DNA of 64,000 nucleotides from Streptomyces sp. NBC_00704 (lineage in GTDB: Bacteria > Actinomycetota > Actinomycetes > Streptomycetales > Streptomycetaceae): the NCBI RefSeq assembly GCF_036226605.1, contig NZ_CP109000.1, forward strand, positions 7,374,501 to 7,438,500. Direction: 5' to 3'. Of this stretch, positions 15,762 through 24,439 are shown in pieces. The first letter of the stretch is position 1; each line of letters begins with the position of its first letter. Both the position numbers and the translations under genes were made by a program. A model generated the notes under the pieces. That model saw nothing but the letters and a program-made list of their open reading frames with translations. It had not been told where the DNA came from and searched no databases.

Positions 15762-16612
15762 CCCCCGCCTCCCGCAGAAGGGACACCACGGTGCCCACCC
15801 GAGCCGTCAGCCGGACGCCCCACCACGTCGTCACCGGCGGACTGGCCGTCGTCTTCCTGTTCCCCCTGCTGTGGAACGCGTGGGCCTCGGTCAGCGCGCA
15901 GCCGGGCACCGCGCAGGAGTCCGGCCACGGCCTGGGCAACTACCGCACCCTGCTCGACCACGACGCGGGCCTGTGGCGCTACCTGGGCAACAGCACGCTC
16001 GTCGCCACGCTCACCGTGGCCCTCACCCTCGGCGTGTCCCTGCTCGGCGGCTACGCCTTCGCGCGCTTCGACTTCCCCGGCAAGAACGCGCTGTTCCTGC
16101 TCACCCTCGCCGTCCTCATGGTCCCCTACGCCACCCTCCTCATCCCGCTCTATGTGCTGCTCGGACGGCTGCACCTGCAGAACTCGCTGGTCGGTCTGAG
16201 CCTGGTGCTGACCCTGTTCCAACTGCCGTTCGCCACCTTCATGATGCGGATCTCCTTCGAGTCGGTGCCCCGCGAGCTGGAGGAGTCGGCGCTCGTCGAC
16301 GGCTGCGGCACGGCGGGCGCGCTGCGCCGCGTGCTCCTCCCGGCGGTGCGGCCCGGCCTGATCACCGTGGGACTGTTCGCGTTCCTCGCCGCCTGGAACG
16401 ACTTCATCGCGCCGCTGATCCTCATCTCCGACAGCGAGAAGGCGCCCCTGCCGCTGGCCGTCGCGAACCTGCGCCAGCAGAGCATGGGCGCCGTCGACTA
16501 CGGCGCCACCGAAGCCGGGGTCGTGGTCCTGGCGGTGCCCTGTCTGCTGCTCTTCCTGCTCCTGCAACGCCACTACGTGCGCGGCTTCATGTCGGGCGCG
16601 CTCAAGGGCTGA
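15758..16612 (+). CDS. Sugar ABC transporter permease (MalG type)
   Basis: 284 residues from the ATG at 15758, which overlaps the previous stop (ATGA). An alternative GTG at 15791 has a better Shine-Dalgarno (AGAAGGGA) and may be the real start. Six transmembrane segments are visible (for example VTGGLAVVFLFPLLWNAW and LFLLTLAVLMVPYATLLIPL) and the EAA loop ELEESALVDGCGTAGALRRV. It completes the heterodimeric channel with the upstream permease. Confidence 0.9.
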   Translation: MTPASRRRDTTVPTRAVSRTPHHVVTGGLAVVFLFPLLWNAWASVSAQPGTAQESGHGLGNYRTLLDHDAGLWRYLGNSTLVATLTVALTLGVSLLGGYAFARFDFPGKNALFLLTLAVLMVPYATLLIPLYVLLGRLHLQNSLVGLSLVLTLFQLPFATFMMRISFESVPRELEESALVDGCGTAGALRRVLLPAVRPGLITVGLFAFLAAWNDFIAPLILISDSEKAPLPLAVANLRQQSMGAVDYGATEAGVVVLAVPCLLLFLLLQRHYVRGFMSGALKG

Positions 16613-16714
16613 GGCCCGGAACGCGAAGGAGACCGGGATGACACGCGACGACACCCGACGGCGCCGCGACGGCGGAACCGGAGAACCGAGAGGACGAACC
16701 GAAGGCATGGACTG

Positions 16715-18700
16715 GTGAGGGAGAACACGGTGCGGTCATCCGTCCTGCCGGTGGCGCCGACCCGGGGGCGGCTGCGGCCGCTCGGACTCGACGAGGTCCG
16801 CGTCACCGGAGGCTTCTGGGCCCGGCGCCGGCGGACCAACGCGACCGCGACGCTCGGACACTGCCACGAGTGGATGGAACGCGTCGGCTGGATCGGCAAC
16901 TTCAGGGCCGCGGCGCAGGGCCGCGTCCACCGGGACCGGCGGGGCCGCGAGTTCGCCGACTCCGACGTCTACAAACTGCTCGAGGCCATGGCCTGGGAGG
17001 CCGGCCACAGCGCGGACGGCGGCCTCGACGCGCTGATCGACACGCTCACCGCCGTGATCGCCCCCGCTCAGGAACCGGACGGCTACCTCAACACCGCCTT
17101 CGGCCGGCCCGGCCAGCAGCCCCGCTACAGCGATCTCGAATGGGGCCACGAGCTGTACTGCTCCGGGCATCTGATCCAGGCGGGCGTCGCCCAGACCCGG
17201 GCCCGCGGCGAGGGCGATCTGGCGAAGACCGCGCTGCGGGCGGCCGACCACGTGTGCACGGCCTTCGGCCCCGGCGGCATCGAACGCGTCTGCGGACACC
17301 CGGAGATCGAGACGGCCCTGGTCGAACTGGCCCGGGCGACGGGCGAGCAACGCTATCTCGACCAGGCGTCGCTCTTCATCGGCCGCCGCGGACAACGCAC
17401 CCTCGCCGAGACGGAGTTCGGGCACGCCTACCACCAGGACGACCTGCCCGTGCGGGAGGCCTCCGTGCTGCGCGGACACGCCGTCCGCGCCCTCTACCTG
17501 GCGTGCGGCGCCGTCGACGTGGCCGTGGAGACGGCCGACGACGACCTGCTGGCGGCCGTCGTGCGGCAATGGGAGGCGACGGTCGCCCGGCGCACCCACC
17601 TCACCGGCGGCATGGGCTCGCACCACCGCGACGAGTCCTTCGGCGACGACTTCGTGCTGCCGCCCGACCGCGCCTACGCGGAGACCTGCGCCGCCGTCGC
17701 CTCCGTGATGCTCAGCTGGCGGCTGCTCCTCGCCACCGGCGAGCCCCGCTTCGCCGACCTGGCCGAGCGCACCCTGTTCAACGTGGTCGCCGCCTCCCCG
17801 TCCGACGACGGCCGGGCCTTCTTCTACACCAACACCCTGCACCGCCGCCGTCGCGGATCGGCGCCGCCCGCGCACGTCCAGAGCCCCCGCGCCGACTCCG
17901 GCCTGCGCGCCCCCTGGTTCGCGGTGTCCTGCTGCCCGACCAACGTGGCGCGCACCCTCGCCGTCCTGCCCGCCTACCTGGCGACGGCGGACGACGACGG
18001 CGTCCAGCTGCACCAGTACGCCGACGCGGAGATCGCCACCACCCTCACGGCGGGTCGGGCCGTCGCACTGAGCGTGCGCACCGACTACCCGAGCGGTGCG
18101 AGCGTGACCGTCCGGATCGACCGGTCCCCGCCCGGGCCGTGGACCCTCTCGCTGCGCGTCCCCGAGTGGACCCGCGGCGCCACCGCGTGGCTCACCGGCC
18201 CGGACGGCGCACGCCGGGCCGTCGCCCCCGGCACGGCCACCCTCGCCCGGCTCTTCCGGCCCGGCGACCTCGTCCGGCTCGACCTGCCCATGGCCCCGCG
18301 CTGGATCGGGCCCGACCCGCGCATCGACGCGCTGCGGGGCGCCGTCGCCGTCCAGCGCGGCCCGCTCGTCTACTGCGCCGAGTCGGTGGACCTGCCCGAC
18401 GGACGCGAGGTCGACGCCGTGCGGGTGGATCCGTCCGCCCGGCCCGAGGACGGACCGGACGGCGCCGTCGTCGCGGCCGGTGAACTCACGCGCCCGCCGG
18501 ACGGACACGCGGACGACGCCTGGCCGTACCGTCCGCTCGATCAGGACGCGCCCGCACCCGTCGCCGAGCGCACCGGCATCGTCCTCGTCCCGTACCACTC
18601 GTGGGCCAACCGCGGCCCCTCGACGATGCGCGTGTGGCTGCCCACGACCACCGCACCGCCACCACCCCCACCGGCCCCGCCGTCGGGGAAGCAGCCATGA
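16715..18700 (+). CDS. GH127 beta-L-arabinofuranosidase (DUF1680), cytoplasmic
   Basis: 661 residues with no signal peptide, close to the 658 residues of Bifidobacterium HypBA1, the founding GH127 enzyme. The N-terminus reads VRVTGGFWARRR; the catalytic (alpha/alpha)6 barrel includes DGYLNTAF, W-GHELYCSGHLIQA, LTGGMGSHH, AETCAAV (Glu and Cys zinc ligands) and VSCCPTNVAR (the Cys-Cys pair, including the cysteine nucleophile of this family). It probably releases L-arabinose from beta-1,2-linked arabino-oligosaccharides brought in by the ABC importer. The GTG at 16730, with GGGAG upstream, is an alternative start. The stop overlaps an ATG (ATGA at 18697) that is in frame with the next GH gene; see findings. 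Confidence 0.9.
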   Translation: MRENTVRSSVLPVAPTRGRLRPLGLDEVRVTGGFWARRRRTNATATLGHCHEWMERVGWIGNFRAAAQGRVHRDRRGREFADSDVYKLLEAMAWEAGHSADGGLDALIDTLTAVIAPAQEPDGYLNTAFGRPGQQPRYSDLEWGHELYCSGHLIQAGVAQTRARGEGDLAKTALRAADHVCTAFGPGGIERVCGHPEIETALVELARATGEQRYLDQASLFIGRRGQRTLAETEFGHAYHQDDLPVREASVLRGHAVRALYLACGAVDVAVETADDDLLAAVVRQWEATVARRTHLTGGMGSHHRDESFGDDFVLPPDRAYAETCAAVASVMLSWRLLLATGEPRFADLAERTLFNVVAASPSDDGRAFFYTNTLHRRRRGSAPPAHVQSPRADSGLRAPWFAVSCCPTNVARTLAVLPAYLATADDDGVQLHQYADAEIATTLTAGRAVALSVRTDYPSGASVTVRIDRSPPGPWTLSLRVPEWTRGATAWLTGPDGARRAVAPGTATLARLFRPGDLVRLDLPMAPRWIGPDPRIDALRGAVAVQRGPLVYCAESVDLPDGREVDAVRVDPSARPEDGPDGAVVAAGELTRPPDGHADDAWPYRPLDQDAPAPVAERTGIVLVPYHSWANRGPSTMRVWLPTTTAPPPPPPAPPSGKQP

Positions 18701-18754
18701 CCGGGACGGCGCCCGGCGCTCGGCCGACGCCCGAGCGGACACCCCGCCGGCGGC

Positions 18755-19227
18755 GCCCACGTCCCGCCGCCCCTGCCCGCACCGGGTGGACCGGGCCGTC
18801 ACCGTGCGCCGCCACGGCCCCCGCAGCCCCCGCGCGGACCCGCACGCGTCCGAGGGGCCCGGGAAGCCCTCCGTCCCGGAGGTCCCGGCCCGGCGTCCGG
18901 CGTTCCGCCGCCAACGCCCACGCCCACTTCCGCCGCCCCTGCCCGCACCCCGTGGACCGGGCCGTCACCGTGCGCCGCCGTGCCCCCCCGCAGCACCACA
19001 GCCCCCGCGCGGCCCGCACGCATCCGAGCGGCCCGGGAAGCCCCCCGTCTCGGAGGTCTCGGAGGTCCCGGCCCGGCGTCCGGCGTTCCGCCCTACGCCT
19101 ACGCCCACTTCCGCCGCCCCTGCCCGCACCGCCGCCACGGCCCCCGCAGCCCCGCAGCCCCCCGCGCGGACCCGCAAGCGTCCGAGTGCCCGCGGGGGCC
19201 CTCCCGTCCCGGAGGTCCCGGCCCGGA
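18755..19227 (+). repeat. Three imperfect ~170-bp direct repeats in the gap between two GH genes
   Basis: Starts at about 18755, 18922 and 19103 share the blocks CCGCCCCTGCCCGCACC, GCGCGGACCCGCA and GGAGGTCCCGGCCCGG in the same order. The spacing is 167 then 181 bp, and the third unit lacks the GTGGACCGGGCCGTCACCG block. The repeats fill most of the 647 bp between the GH127 stop and the Tat signal of the next enzyme. No conserved domain or normal codon pattern is visible in any frame, although one frame stays open throughout. Confidence 0.7.
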
Positions 19228-19347
19228 CCAGATCCCGGCCTCGCCCCGGACCGACCGCCCGCCCCCGTGACCCGTCCTATTCCGTCCGCTTCCCTGCCCA
19301 GCACCGCGCACCGCCCGGCACCGCCCCCCACGATCGGAGTCCCGAGC

Positions 19348-21516
19348 ATGTCCCAACCCCCCACCCGGCGCGGCCTGTTGCGGCTCGCCGCCGGGACCGC
19401 GGCTGCCGCGCCGCTGCCGCACCCGGCCTCGGCGGCGGCCCGGCCCGCGTCCGCCGCCACCGCCCGACCGCCGGCCACAGGGCCGGCCCCCGCGCCCGCC
19501 GGCGCCGCGCCCGTCCCCGCGACCTGGGCGGTGCAGCCGTTCCCCCTCGGCCAGGTCACGCTGGGCGACGGCGTCTTCCGCCGCAAGCGCGACCTCATGC
19601 TCGACTTCGCCCGGGCCTATCCCGCGGACCGCGTCCTGGCCGTCTTCCGGGCCAACGCCGGACTGGACACCCGGGGCGCCCGGCCGCCGGGCGGCTGGGA
19701 GACCGCCGACGGCAATCTGCGCGGCCACTTCGGCGGTCACTTCCTCACCCTCGTCTCCCAGGCCTGCGCCGACACGCGGGAGGCCGCGCTCAAGGCCAAA
19801 CTCGACGAACTCGTCGCCGCGCTCGGCGAGTGCCAGCGGGCGCTGACCGAGCACGGCTCGCCCAAGCCCAGCCACCCCGGCTACCTCGCGGCCTACCCGG
19901 AGTCGCAGTTCATCCTGCTGGAGAGCTATGCGACCTACCCCACGATCTGGGCGCCCTACTACACCTGCCACAAGATCATGCGCGGCCTCCTCGACGCGCA
20001 CACCCTGGGCGGGAACGCGCAGGCGCTCGTCATCGCGTCGGCGATGGGCGACTGGGTGCACAGCCGCCTGGGCCGGCTGCCCAGGGCCCAGCTCGACCGC
20101 ATGTGGTCGATCTACATCGCCGGCGAGTACGGCGGCATGAACGAGGTGATGGCCGACCTGTACGCGCTCACCGGGCGCGAGGAGCACCTGACCGCGGCCC
20201 GCTGCTTCGACAACACCGGGCTGCTGGAGGCCTGCGCGGCCGACCGCGACCTGCTGGAGGGCCGGCACGCCAACCAGCACATCCCCCAGTTCACCGGCTA
20301 CGCCCGGCTGTTCGACCACACGGGCGAGGAGGAGTACGCGGCCGCGGCCCGCAACTTCTGGGGCATGGTCGTGGGCCCCCGGACCTACAGCCTGGGAGGC
20401 ACGGGCAAGGGCGAGATGTTCAAGGCCCGCGGCGCCGTCGCGGCCACCCTGGGCGACGACAACGCCGAGACCTGCGCCACCTACAACATGCTCAAGCTGA
20501 GCCGGCAGCTGTTCTTCCGCACGCCGGACCCCGCCTACATGGACTACTACGAGCGGGCCCTCACCAACCACATCCTGGCCTCGCGCCGGGACGCCCCGAG
20601 CCCGGACAGCCCGGAGGTCACCTACTTCGTCGGCATGGGCCCCGGCGTGGTGCGCGAGTACGACAACATCGGCACCTGCTGCGGCGGCACCGGCATGGAG
20701 AACCACACCAAGTACCAGGACTCGGTCTTCTTCCGTTCCGCCACGGGCGACGCGCTGTACGTCAACCTCCCGCTCGCGGCGACGCTGCGCTGGCCGGAGC
20801 GGGGGCTCGTCATCGAGCAGACGAGCCCCTACCCGGCCGAGGGCGTGCGCACCCTGGCCTTCCGTGAGGGCGGCGGCAGACTCGACCTGCGGCTGCGCGT
20901 GCCGACCTGGGCGACGGGCGGCTTCACCGTCGCCGTCAACGGGGTCGCGCAGCAGGTCAAAGCGGTGCCCGGCAGCCACCTCACCCTGAGCCGGACCTGG
21001 CGGCAAGGCGACCGGGTCACCGTCTCCGCTCCCTACCGGCTGCGCGTCGAGCGGACGCCCGACGACCCGAAGGTGCAGTCGCTCTTCTACGGGCCTGTCC
21101 TGCTCGTCGCCCGCAGCGGGGCGAGCACACTGCGGGAGTTCTCGTTCTACAAGGACTTCACGCTGCGCGGCGACCTCGCCGACTCCGTCCGGCCGGAGGG
21201 CCGCCCGCTGCACTTCACCACGCACGGTCTGACCCTGGCCCCGTTCCACCTCGCCGACGACGCCCGCTACCACGCCTACTTCCGCCGGGCGGAGCCGTCC
21301 GTGGTCTTCGGCACGGCCGACTCCGGCGTCGCCAACCGGGCCCGCGGCGACGGCCTGACCTTCCTCGACGTGCTGTGGCAGCAGGCGCCGTTCAGCACGC
21401 CCGCCAGGTTCACCGCCGCCGTGCGCGCGCTCGCCGGCGCCTGGCTCTCCCAGGGCCTGTTCACCGCGCCGGAACGGGACCGCGTCGTGGCGGCCGCGTC
21501 CGGCCTGCGGCGGTGA
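19348..21516 (+). CDS. Tat-exported DUF1680 beta-L-arabinofuranosidase (GH146-like)
   Basis: 722 residues. The start is set at the ATG giving a twin-arginine signal (TRRGLLRLAAGTAAAA, then Ala/Pro-rich). The mature enzyme shows QVTLGDGVFRRKRDLML, GWETADGNLRGHFGGHF, YATYPTIWAPYYTCHKIM, EYGGMNEVMADLY and the catalytic/zinc sites ETCATYNMLKLSR and GTCCGGTGMENHTKYQD. The CC-x-GTGMENH form is typical of the GH146-like branch of DUF1680 rather than of HypBA1 itself. Zn binding by Glu/Cys/Cys/Cys and a Cys nucleophile are known for these clans. It would trim beta-L-arabinofuranose outside the cell, complementing the cytoplasmic GH127. The frame is open back to 18697. Confidence 0.87.
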   Translation: MSQPPTRRGLLRLAAGTAAAAPLPHPASAAARPASAATARPPATGPAPAPAGAAPVPATWAVQPFPLGQVTLGDGVFRRKRDLMLDFARAYPADRVLAVFRANAGLDTRGARPPGGWETADGNLRGHFGGHFLTLVSQACADTREAALKAKLDELVAALGECQRALTEHGSPKPSHPGYLAAYPESQFILLESYATYPTIWAPYYTCHKIMRGLLDAHTLGGNAQALVIASAMGDWVHSRLGRLPRAQLDRMWSIYIAGEYGGMNEVMADLYALTGREEHLTAARCFDNTGLLEACAADRDLLEGRHANQHIPQFTGYARLFDHTGEEEYAAAARNFWGMVVGPRTYSLGGTGKGEMFKARGAVAATLGDDNAETCATYNMLKLSRQLFFRTPDPAYMDYYERALTNHILASRRDAPSPDSPEVTYFVGMGPGVVREYDNIGTCCGGTGMENHTKYQDSVFFRSATGDALYVNLPLAATLRWPERGLVIEQTSPYPAEGVRTLAFREGGGRLDLRLRVPTWATGGFTVAVNGVAQQVKAVPGSHLTLSRTWRQGDRVTVSAPYRLRVERTPDDPKVQSLFYGPVLLVARSGASTLREFSFYKDFTLRGDLADSVRPEGRPLHFTTHGLTLAPFHLADDARYHAYFRRAEPSVVFGTADSGVANRARGDGLTFLDVLWQQAPFSTPARFTAAVRALAGAWLSQGLFTAPERDRVVAAASGLRR

Positions 21517-21549
21517 GACGCACGTCACACGCCCCGCGGCCGGTTCCGC

Positions 21550-21576
21550 TGTCACATCGCGCCCGGACGCTCCGTC
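21550..21576 (+). promoter_or_regulatory. ECF41-type promoter
   Basis: TGTCACA (21550-21556), exactly 16 bp, then CGTC (21573-21576). This equals the reported consensus for promoters recognised by ECF41 sigma factors, which typically drive a neighbouring carboxymuconolactone decarboxylase/oxidoreductase/epimerase gene. The decarboxylase-like gene starts 38 bp downstream. Confidence 0.7.
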
Positions 21577-21613
21577 AGTGATGTGTAACCGTCCACACGG
21601 CAAGGAGATCACC

Positions 21614-22087
21614 ATGGAAGCGCGTCTCAATCTCTTCGGCAGCCGGCTCGGGTCCACCCTTCTTCAGCACTTCACCGCGGCCGGAAAGGCCGTCTCGGGC
21701 TCCACGCTGCCGGCCACGACCCGCGACCTGGTGCTGCTGCGCGCGAGCCAGATCAACGGCTGCGGCTTCTGCACCGACATGCACGCCAAGGACGCCGCCC
21801 ACGCGGGGGAGACCCCGGTGCGCCTCGCGCTGGTCGCGGCCTGGCGCGAGGCCACGGTGTTCACCGACGCCGAACGGGCCGCCCTGGAACTGACGGAGGA
21901 GGGCACCCGCATCGCGGACGCGGCCGGCGGCGTCTCCGACGAGGTGTGGGCGAACGCCGCCAAGCACTACGACGAGGAGCAGCTCACCGCGCTGGTGGCG
22001 ACCATCGCCGTCATCAACGCCTTCAACCGGCTGAACGTCATCGCCCGGCAGCCCGCGGGCGACTACACGCCGGGCCAGTTCGGCTGA
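21614..22087 (+). CDS. Carboxymuconolactone decarboxylase/AhpD-like protein
   Basis: 157 residues. It contains LVLLRASQINGCGFCTDMHAKDA (helical AhpD fold with redox CxxC and neighbouring His), ALVAAWREATVFTDAERAALELTE and a C-terminal VATIAVINAFNRLNVIARQPAG. Proteins of this group act as peroxidase partners or are of unknown substrate. ATG 21614 has AAGGAGAT upstream, a very strong ribosome binding site. The upstream promoter is of ECF41 type, a sigma group usually encoded next to such genes, but no sigma gene is here. The next gene is a flavoprotein oxidoreductase, another class in the ECF41 regulon. Confidence 0.9.
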   Translation: MEARLNLFGSRLGSTLLQHFTAAGKAVSGSTLPATTRDLVLLRASQINGCGFCTDMHAKDAAHAGETPVRLALVAAWREATVFTDAERAALELTEEGTRIADAAGGVSDEVWANAAKHYDEEQLTALVATIAVINAFNRLNVIARQPAGDYTPGQFG

Positions 22088-22240
22088 ACCGCCACCACGT
22101 TGTGCCCGGCTTCACGGAACGTGCACACCTCGCCGGGCGAACTTTAGAATTCAAGCGCTACGCTCGTCGCCAGTTCGAGCGGCCGGGGGCTCTCCGCGGC
22201 GCCGCTCGTCCTCCCCCTGCCCCCTGCACAGGAGACGCGC

Positions 22241-23347
22241 GTGCGCGACGGCGACGTAGTGGTGATCGGTGGCGGCTATGCGGGCGTCCGTCTGGCGAAA
22301 CGCCTCGACGCGACGGCGCGGGTCACCCTGGTGGACCGCAAGGAGGTCTTCTTCCACCGCATAGCCTCCCTCCGGGCCGGTGTGCGCCCGGAGTGGTCGC
22401 TCACGCCCTTCATCCCGTACGACAGGCTGCTGCGCGAGGGCCGGATGGTCGTGGGCAAGGCGGTGCGCATCGACACCGACGCACGGCAGGTCGTCCTGGC
22501 GACGGGCGAGCGGCTCCCTTACGACGTGGTCGTCATCGCCTCGGGCGCCGACTATCCCGAACCGGCGCGCTTCACCGGCGTCTCCGCCGAGGAGACGATC
22601 GAGTCGTTCGCCGGGCACCAGCGCAAGGTCGCCGCCGCCCGGCACGTACTGGTGGTCGGCGGCGGCCCCTCGGGCGTCGAACTGAGCGCGGAGATCCGGC
22701 TGGCCCGGCCGGACGCCCGCGTCACCCTCGCCCACTCCGGACCGATGCTGCTGCACGGCACGGGCAGCGAACGGGCCGGCCGCAGGGCGCTCGAGTGGCT
22801 GGAGTCACACGACGTGGAGGTCCGCCTCGACTCGTTCATGTCGCCCGGCAACGACTTCGGCGCCTACCGCGACGCACACGGCGGGGTCCTCCACGCCGAC
22901 CTCTCCTTCTGGGCCACCGGCACCACCCCGAACACGCTCTGGCTGCGCCTGGCCGGGCACGGCGACTGGCTCACCGCAAGCGGCCACGTCAAGGTCGACC
23001 GCAGGCTGAGGGTCCAGGGGTGGCCGGACGTCTTCGCGGTCGGCGACGTCAACGACGCGAGCGAGCTGAAGGTCACCCCGACCGCGCTCGCCCAGGCCGA
23101 CCTCGCCGCCCACAACATCCGCGCCCACCTGAACAGTTCGGGCCGGCACCGCAGGGAGCCGCGCCTCTACCGGCCCCTGCGGCGCACCCCGCTCATCGTG
23201 CCCTTCGGCCCGGCCGACGGGATGACGCTGCTGCCCGTGCCGGGCGGTGAGAGCGCGGTGCTCGGCGGCCGGACCTCCGTGCTGGCCAAGGCGAAGACGC
23301 TCATGACCCCGTACATGAGGCGGCAACTCGGCTACACGGCCGCCTGA
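22241..23347 (+). CDS. FAD-dependent NAD(P)H oxidoreductase (NDH-2/AIF-like)
   Basis: 368 residues. A FAD-binding Rossmann motif at the N-terminus (VVVIGGGYAGVRLAKRL), a second nucleotide-binding motif (HVLVVGGGPSGVELSAEI, about 136-154) and the FAD C-terminal motif DVFAVGDVND (about 264-274) define a two-dinucleotide-binding-domain flavoprotein. No membrane anchor or CxxC redox pair is seen, so a type II NADH dehydrogenase or FSP1-like quinone reductase is more likely than a disulfide reductase. GTG 22241 is preceded by CAGGAGA. It follows the AhpD-like gene after 153 bp. Confidence 0.88.
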   Translation: MRDGDVVVIGGGYAGVRLAKRLDATARVTLVDRKEVFFHRIASLRAGVRPEWSLTPFIPYDRLLREGRMVVGKAVRIDTDARQVVLATGERLPYDVVVIASGADYPEPARFTGVSAEETIESFAGHQRKVAAARHVLVVGGGPSGVELSAEIRLARPDARVTLAHSGPMLLHGTGSERAGRRALEWLESHDVEVRLDSFMSPGNDFGAYRDAHGGVLHADLSFWATGTTPNTLWLRLAGHGDWLTASGHVKVDRRLRVQGWPDVFAVGDVNDASELKVTPTALAQADLAAHNIRAHLNSSGRHRREPRLYRPLRRTPLIVPFGPADGMTLLPVPGGESAVLGGRTSVLAKAKTLMTPYMRRQLGYTAA

Positions 23348-23498
23348 TCCGCCGGATCCGCCGGGCCGCGGGGGACCGGGCGCCGACTGGCCGAAAAATG
23401 GCTCCGGGGCGACGGAGGCGCTGTCAACTGGCCTGTGCGGAAGGAAAGTCGGCCTACGTTGGTGCTTTGATCACCGACGTGCCCCAGGAGGCCTAGCC

Positions 23499-24323
23499 GT
23501 GCCGGAATCTCCCGCCCAGACCCCCGCTCCGTCCGCGACGCCCGGCCGGATCGACACGTCCAAGCCGCATTCGGCGCGGTTCTGGGACTACTTCGTCGGA
23601 GGCAAGGACAACTACGAGGTCGACCGGGAGATCGGCGACGAGATCAAGGAGATCTTCCCCGGTCTGGTCGACGTGGCGGTCACCAGCCGGCACTTCCTGG
23701 GGCGCGCGGTGCGCCACCTGGCCGTGGAGGAGGGCATCCGCCAGTTCCTGGACGTCGGCACCGGTCTGCCTACCGCCGACAACACCCACGAGGTCGCGCA
23801 GCGCGTCGCACCGGACTCCCGGATCGTCTACGTCGACAACGACCCCGTCGTGCTCGCCCACGCGCACGCCCTGCTGACCAGCACCAGGGAGGGCAGGACC
23901 GCCTACCTGGACGCCGACCTGTACGACCCGGAGGCCGTGCTGGCGGCCGCCGCGGACACGCTGGACCTGTCCCGGCCGGTCGCCCTGATGATCCTCAACA
24001 CCCTGGGCCACGTCGCCGACCACGAGCAGGCCCGGGCACTCGTGCGCCGGCTGATGGCGGGACTGCCGTCGGGCAGCCATCTGGTGATCAGCGACAGCAC
24101 GGCCACCAGCGAGGGCATGATCGCCGCGTCGGAGGCGTACAACGCCAGCGGCGCCGTGCCCTACCACGTGCGCTCCGTCGACGAGATCGGTGCGTTCTTC
24201 GACGGGCTGGAGCTGGTGGAGCCCGGGATCGTCCAGGTGACGAAGTGGCGGCCCGACGACGCCGATCCGGCCGACTTCGCCGCCGACGTCGACGCGTACT
24301 GCGGCGTGGGCCGCAAGCCGTGA
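23499..24323 (+). CDS. SAM-dependent methyltransferase, DUF574/SAV2177 family
   Basis: 274 residues, full length. Markers are IDTSKPHSARFWDYFVGGKDN, LDVGTGLPTADNTHEVAQ (SAM motif I), RIVYVDNDPVVLAHA, a middle LNTLGHVADHEQA and SHLVISDST. It is a paralogue of the truncated gene at the left edge. The GTG at 23499 follows CCAGGAGGC. The function is unknown for the family; several members sit beside regulators or biosynthetic genes. It is convergent with the acyl-CoA oxidase gene. Confidence 0.9.
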   Translation: MPESPAQTPAPSATPGRIDTSKPHSARFWDYFVGGKDNYEVDREIGDEIKEIFPGLVDVAVTSRHFLGRAVRHLAVEEGIRQFLDVGTGLPTADNTHEVAQRVAPDSRIVYVDNDPVVLAHAHALLTSTREGRTAYLDADLYDPEAVLAAAADTLDLSRPVALMILNTLGHVADHEQARALVRRLMAGLPSGSHLVISDSTATSEGMIAASEAYNASGAVPYHVRSVDEIGAFFDGLELVEPGIVQVTKWRPDDADPADFAADVDAYCGVGRKP

Positions 24324-24439
24324 CCGACCACCGGCCCCGCCGCTGACCGCCTCCGCCCCCCTTCCCGCACCGGCCGGCCCCCCGTCGGCGAGGCCCGGCC
24401 CGCGCGGGCCGCCGGTCTCGCGCGCGGAGAACTCCCGGC

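Noticed and set aside
18486..19598. Minus-strand Gly/Arg/Ala-rich frame through the repeat block
   Set aside because: Composition follows from the tandem repeats; no start or family pattern.
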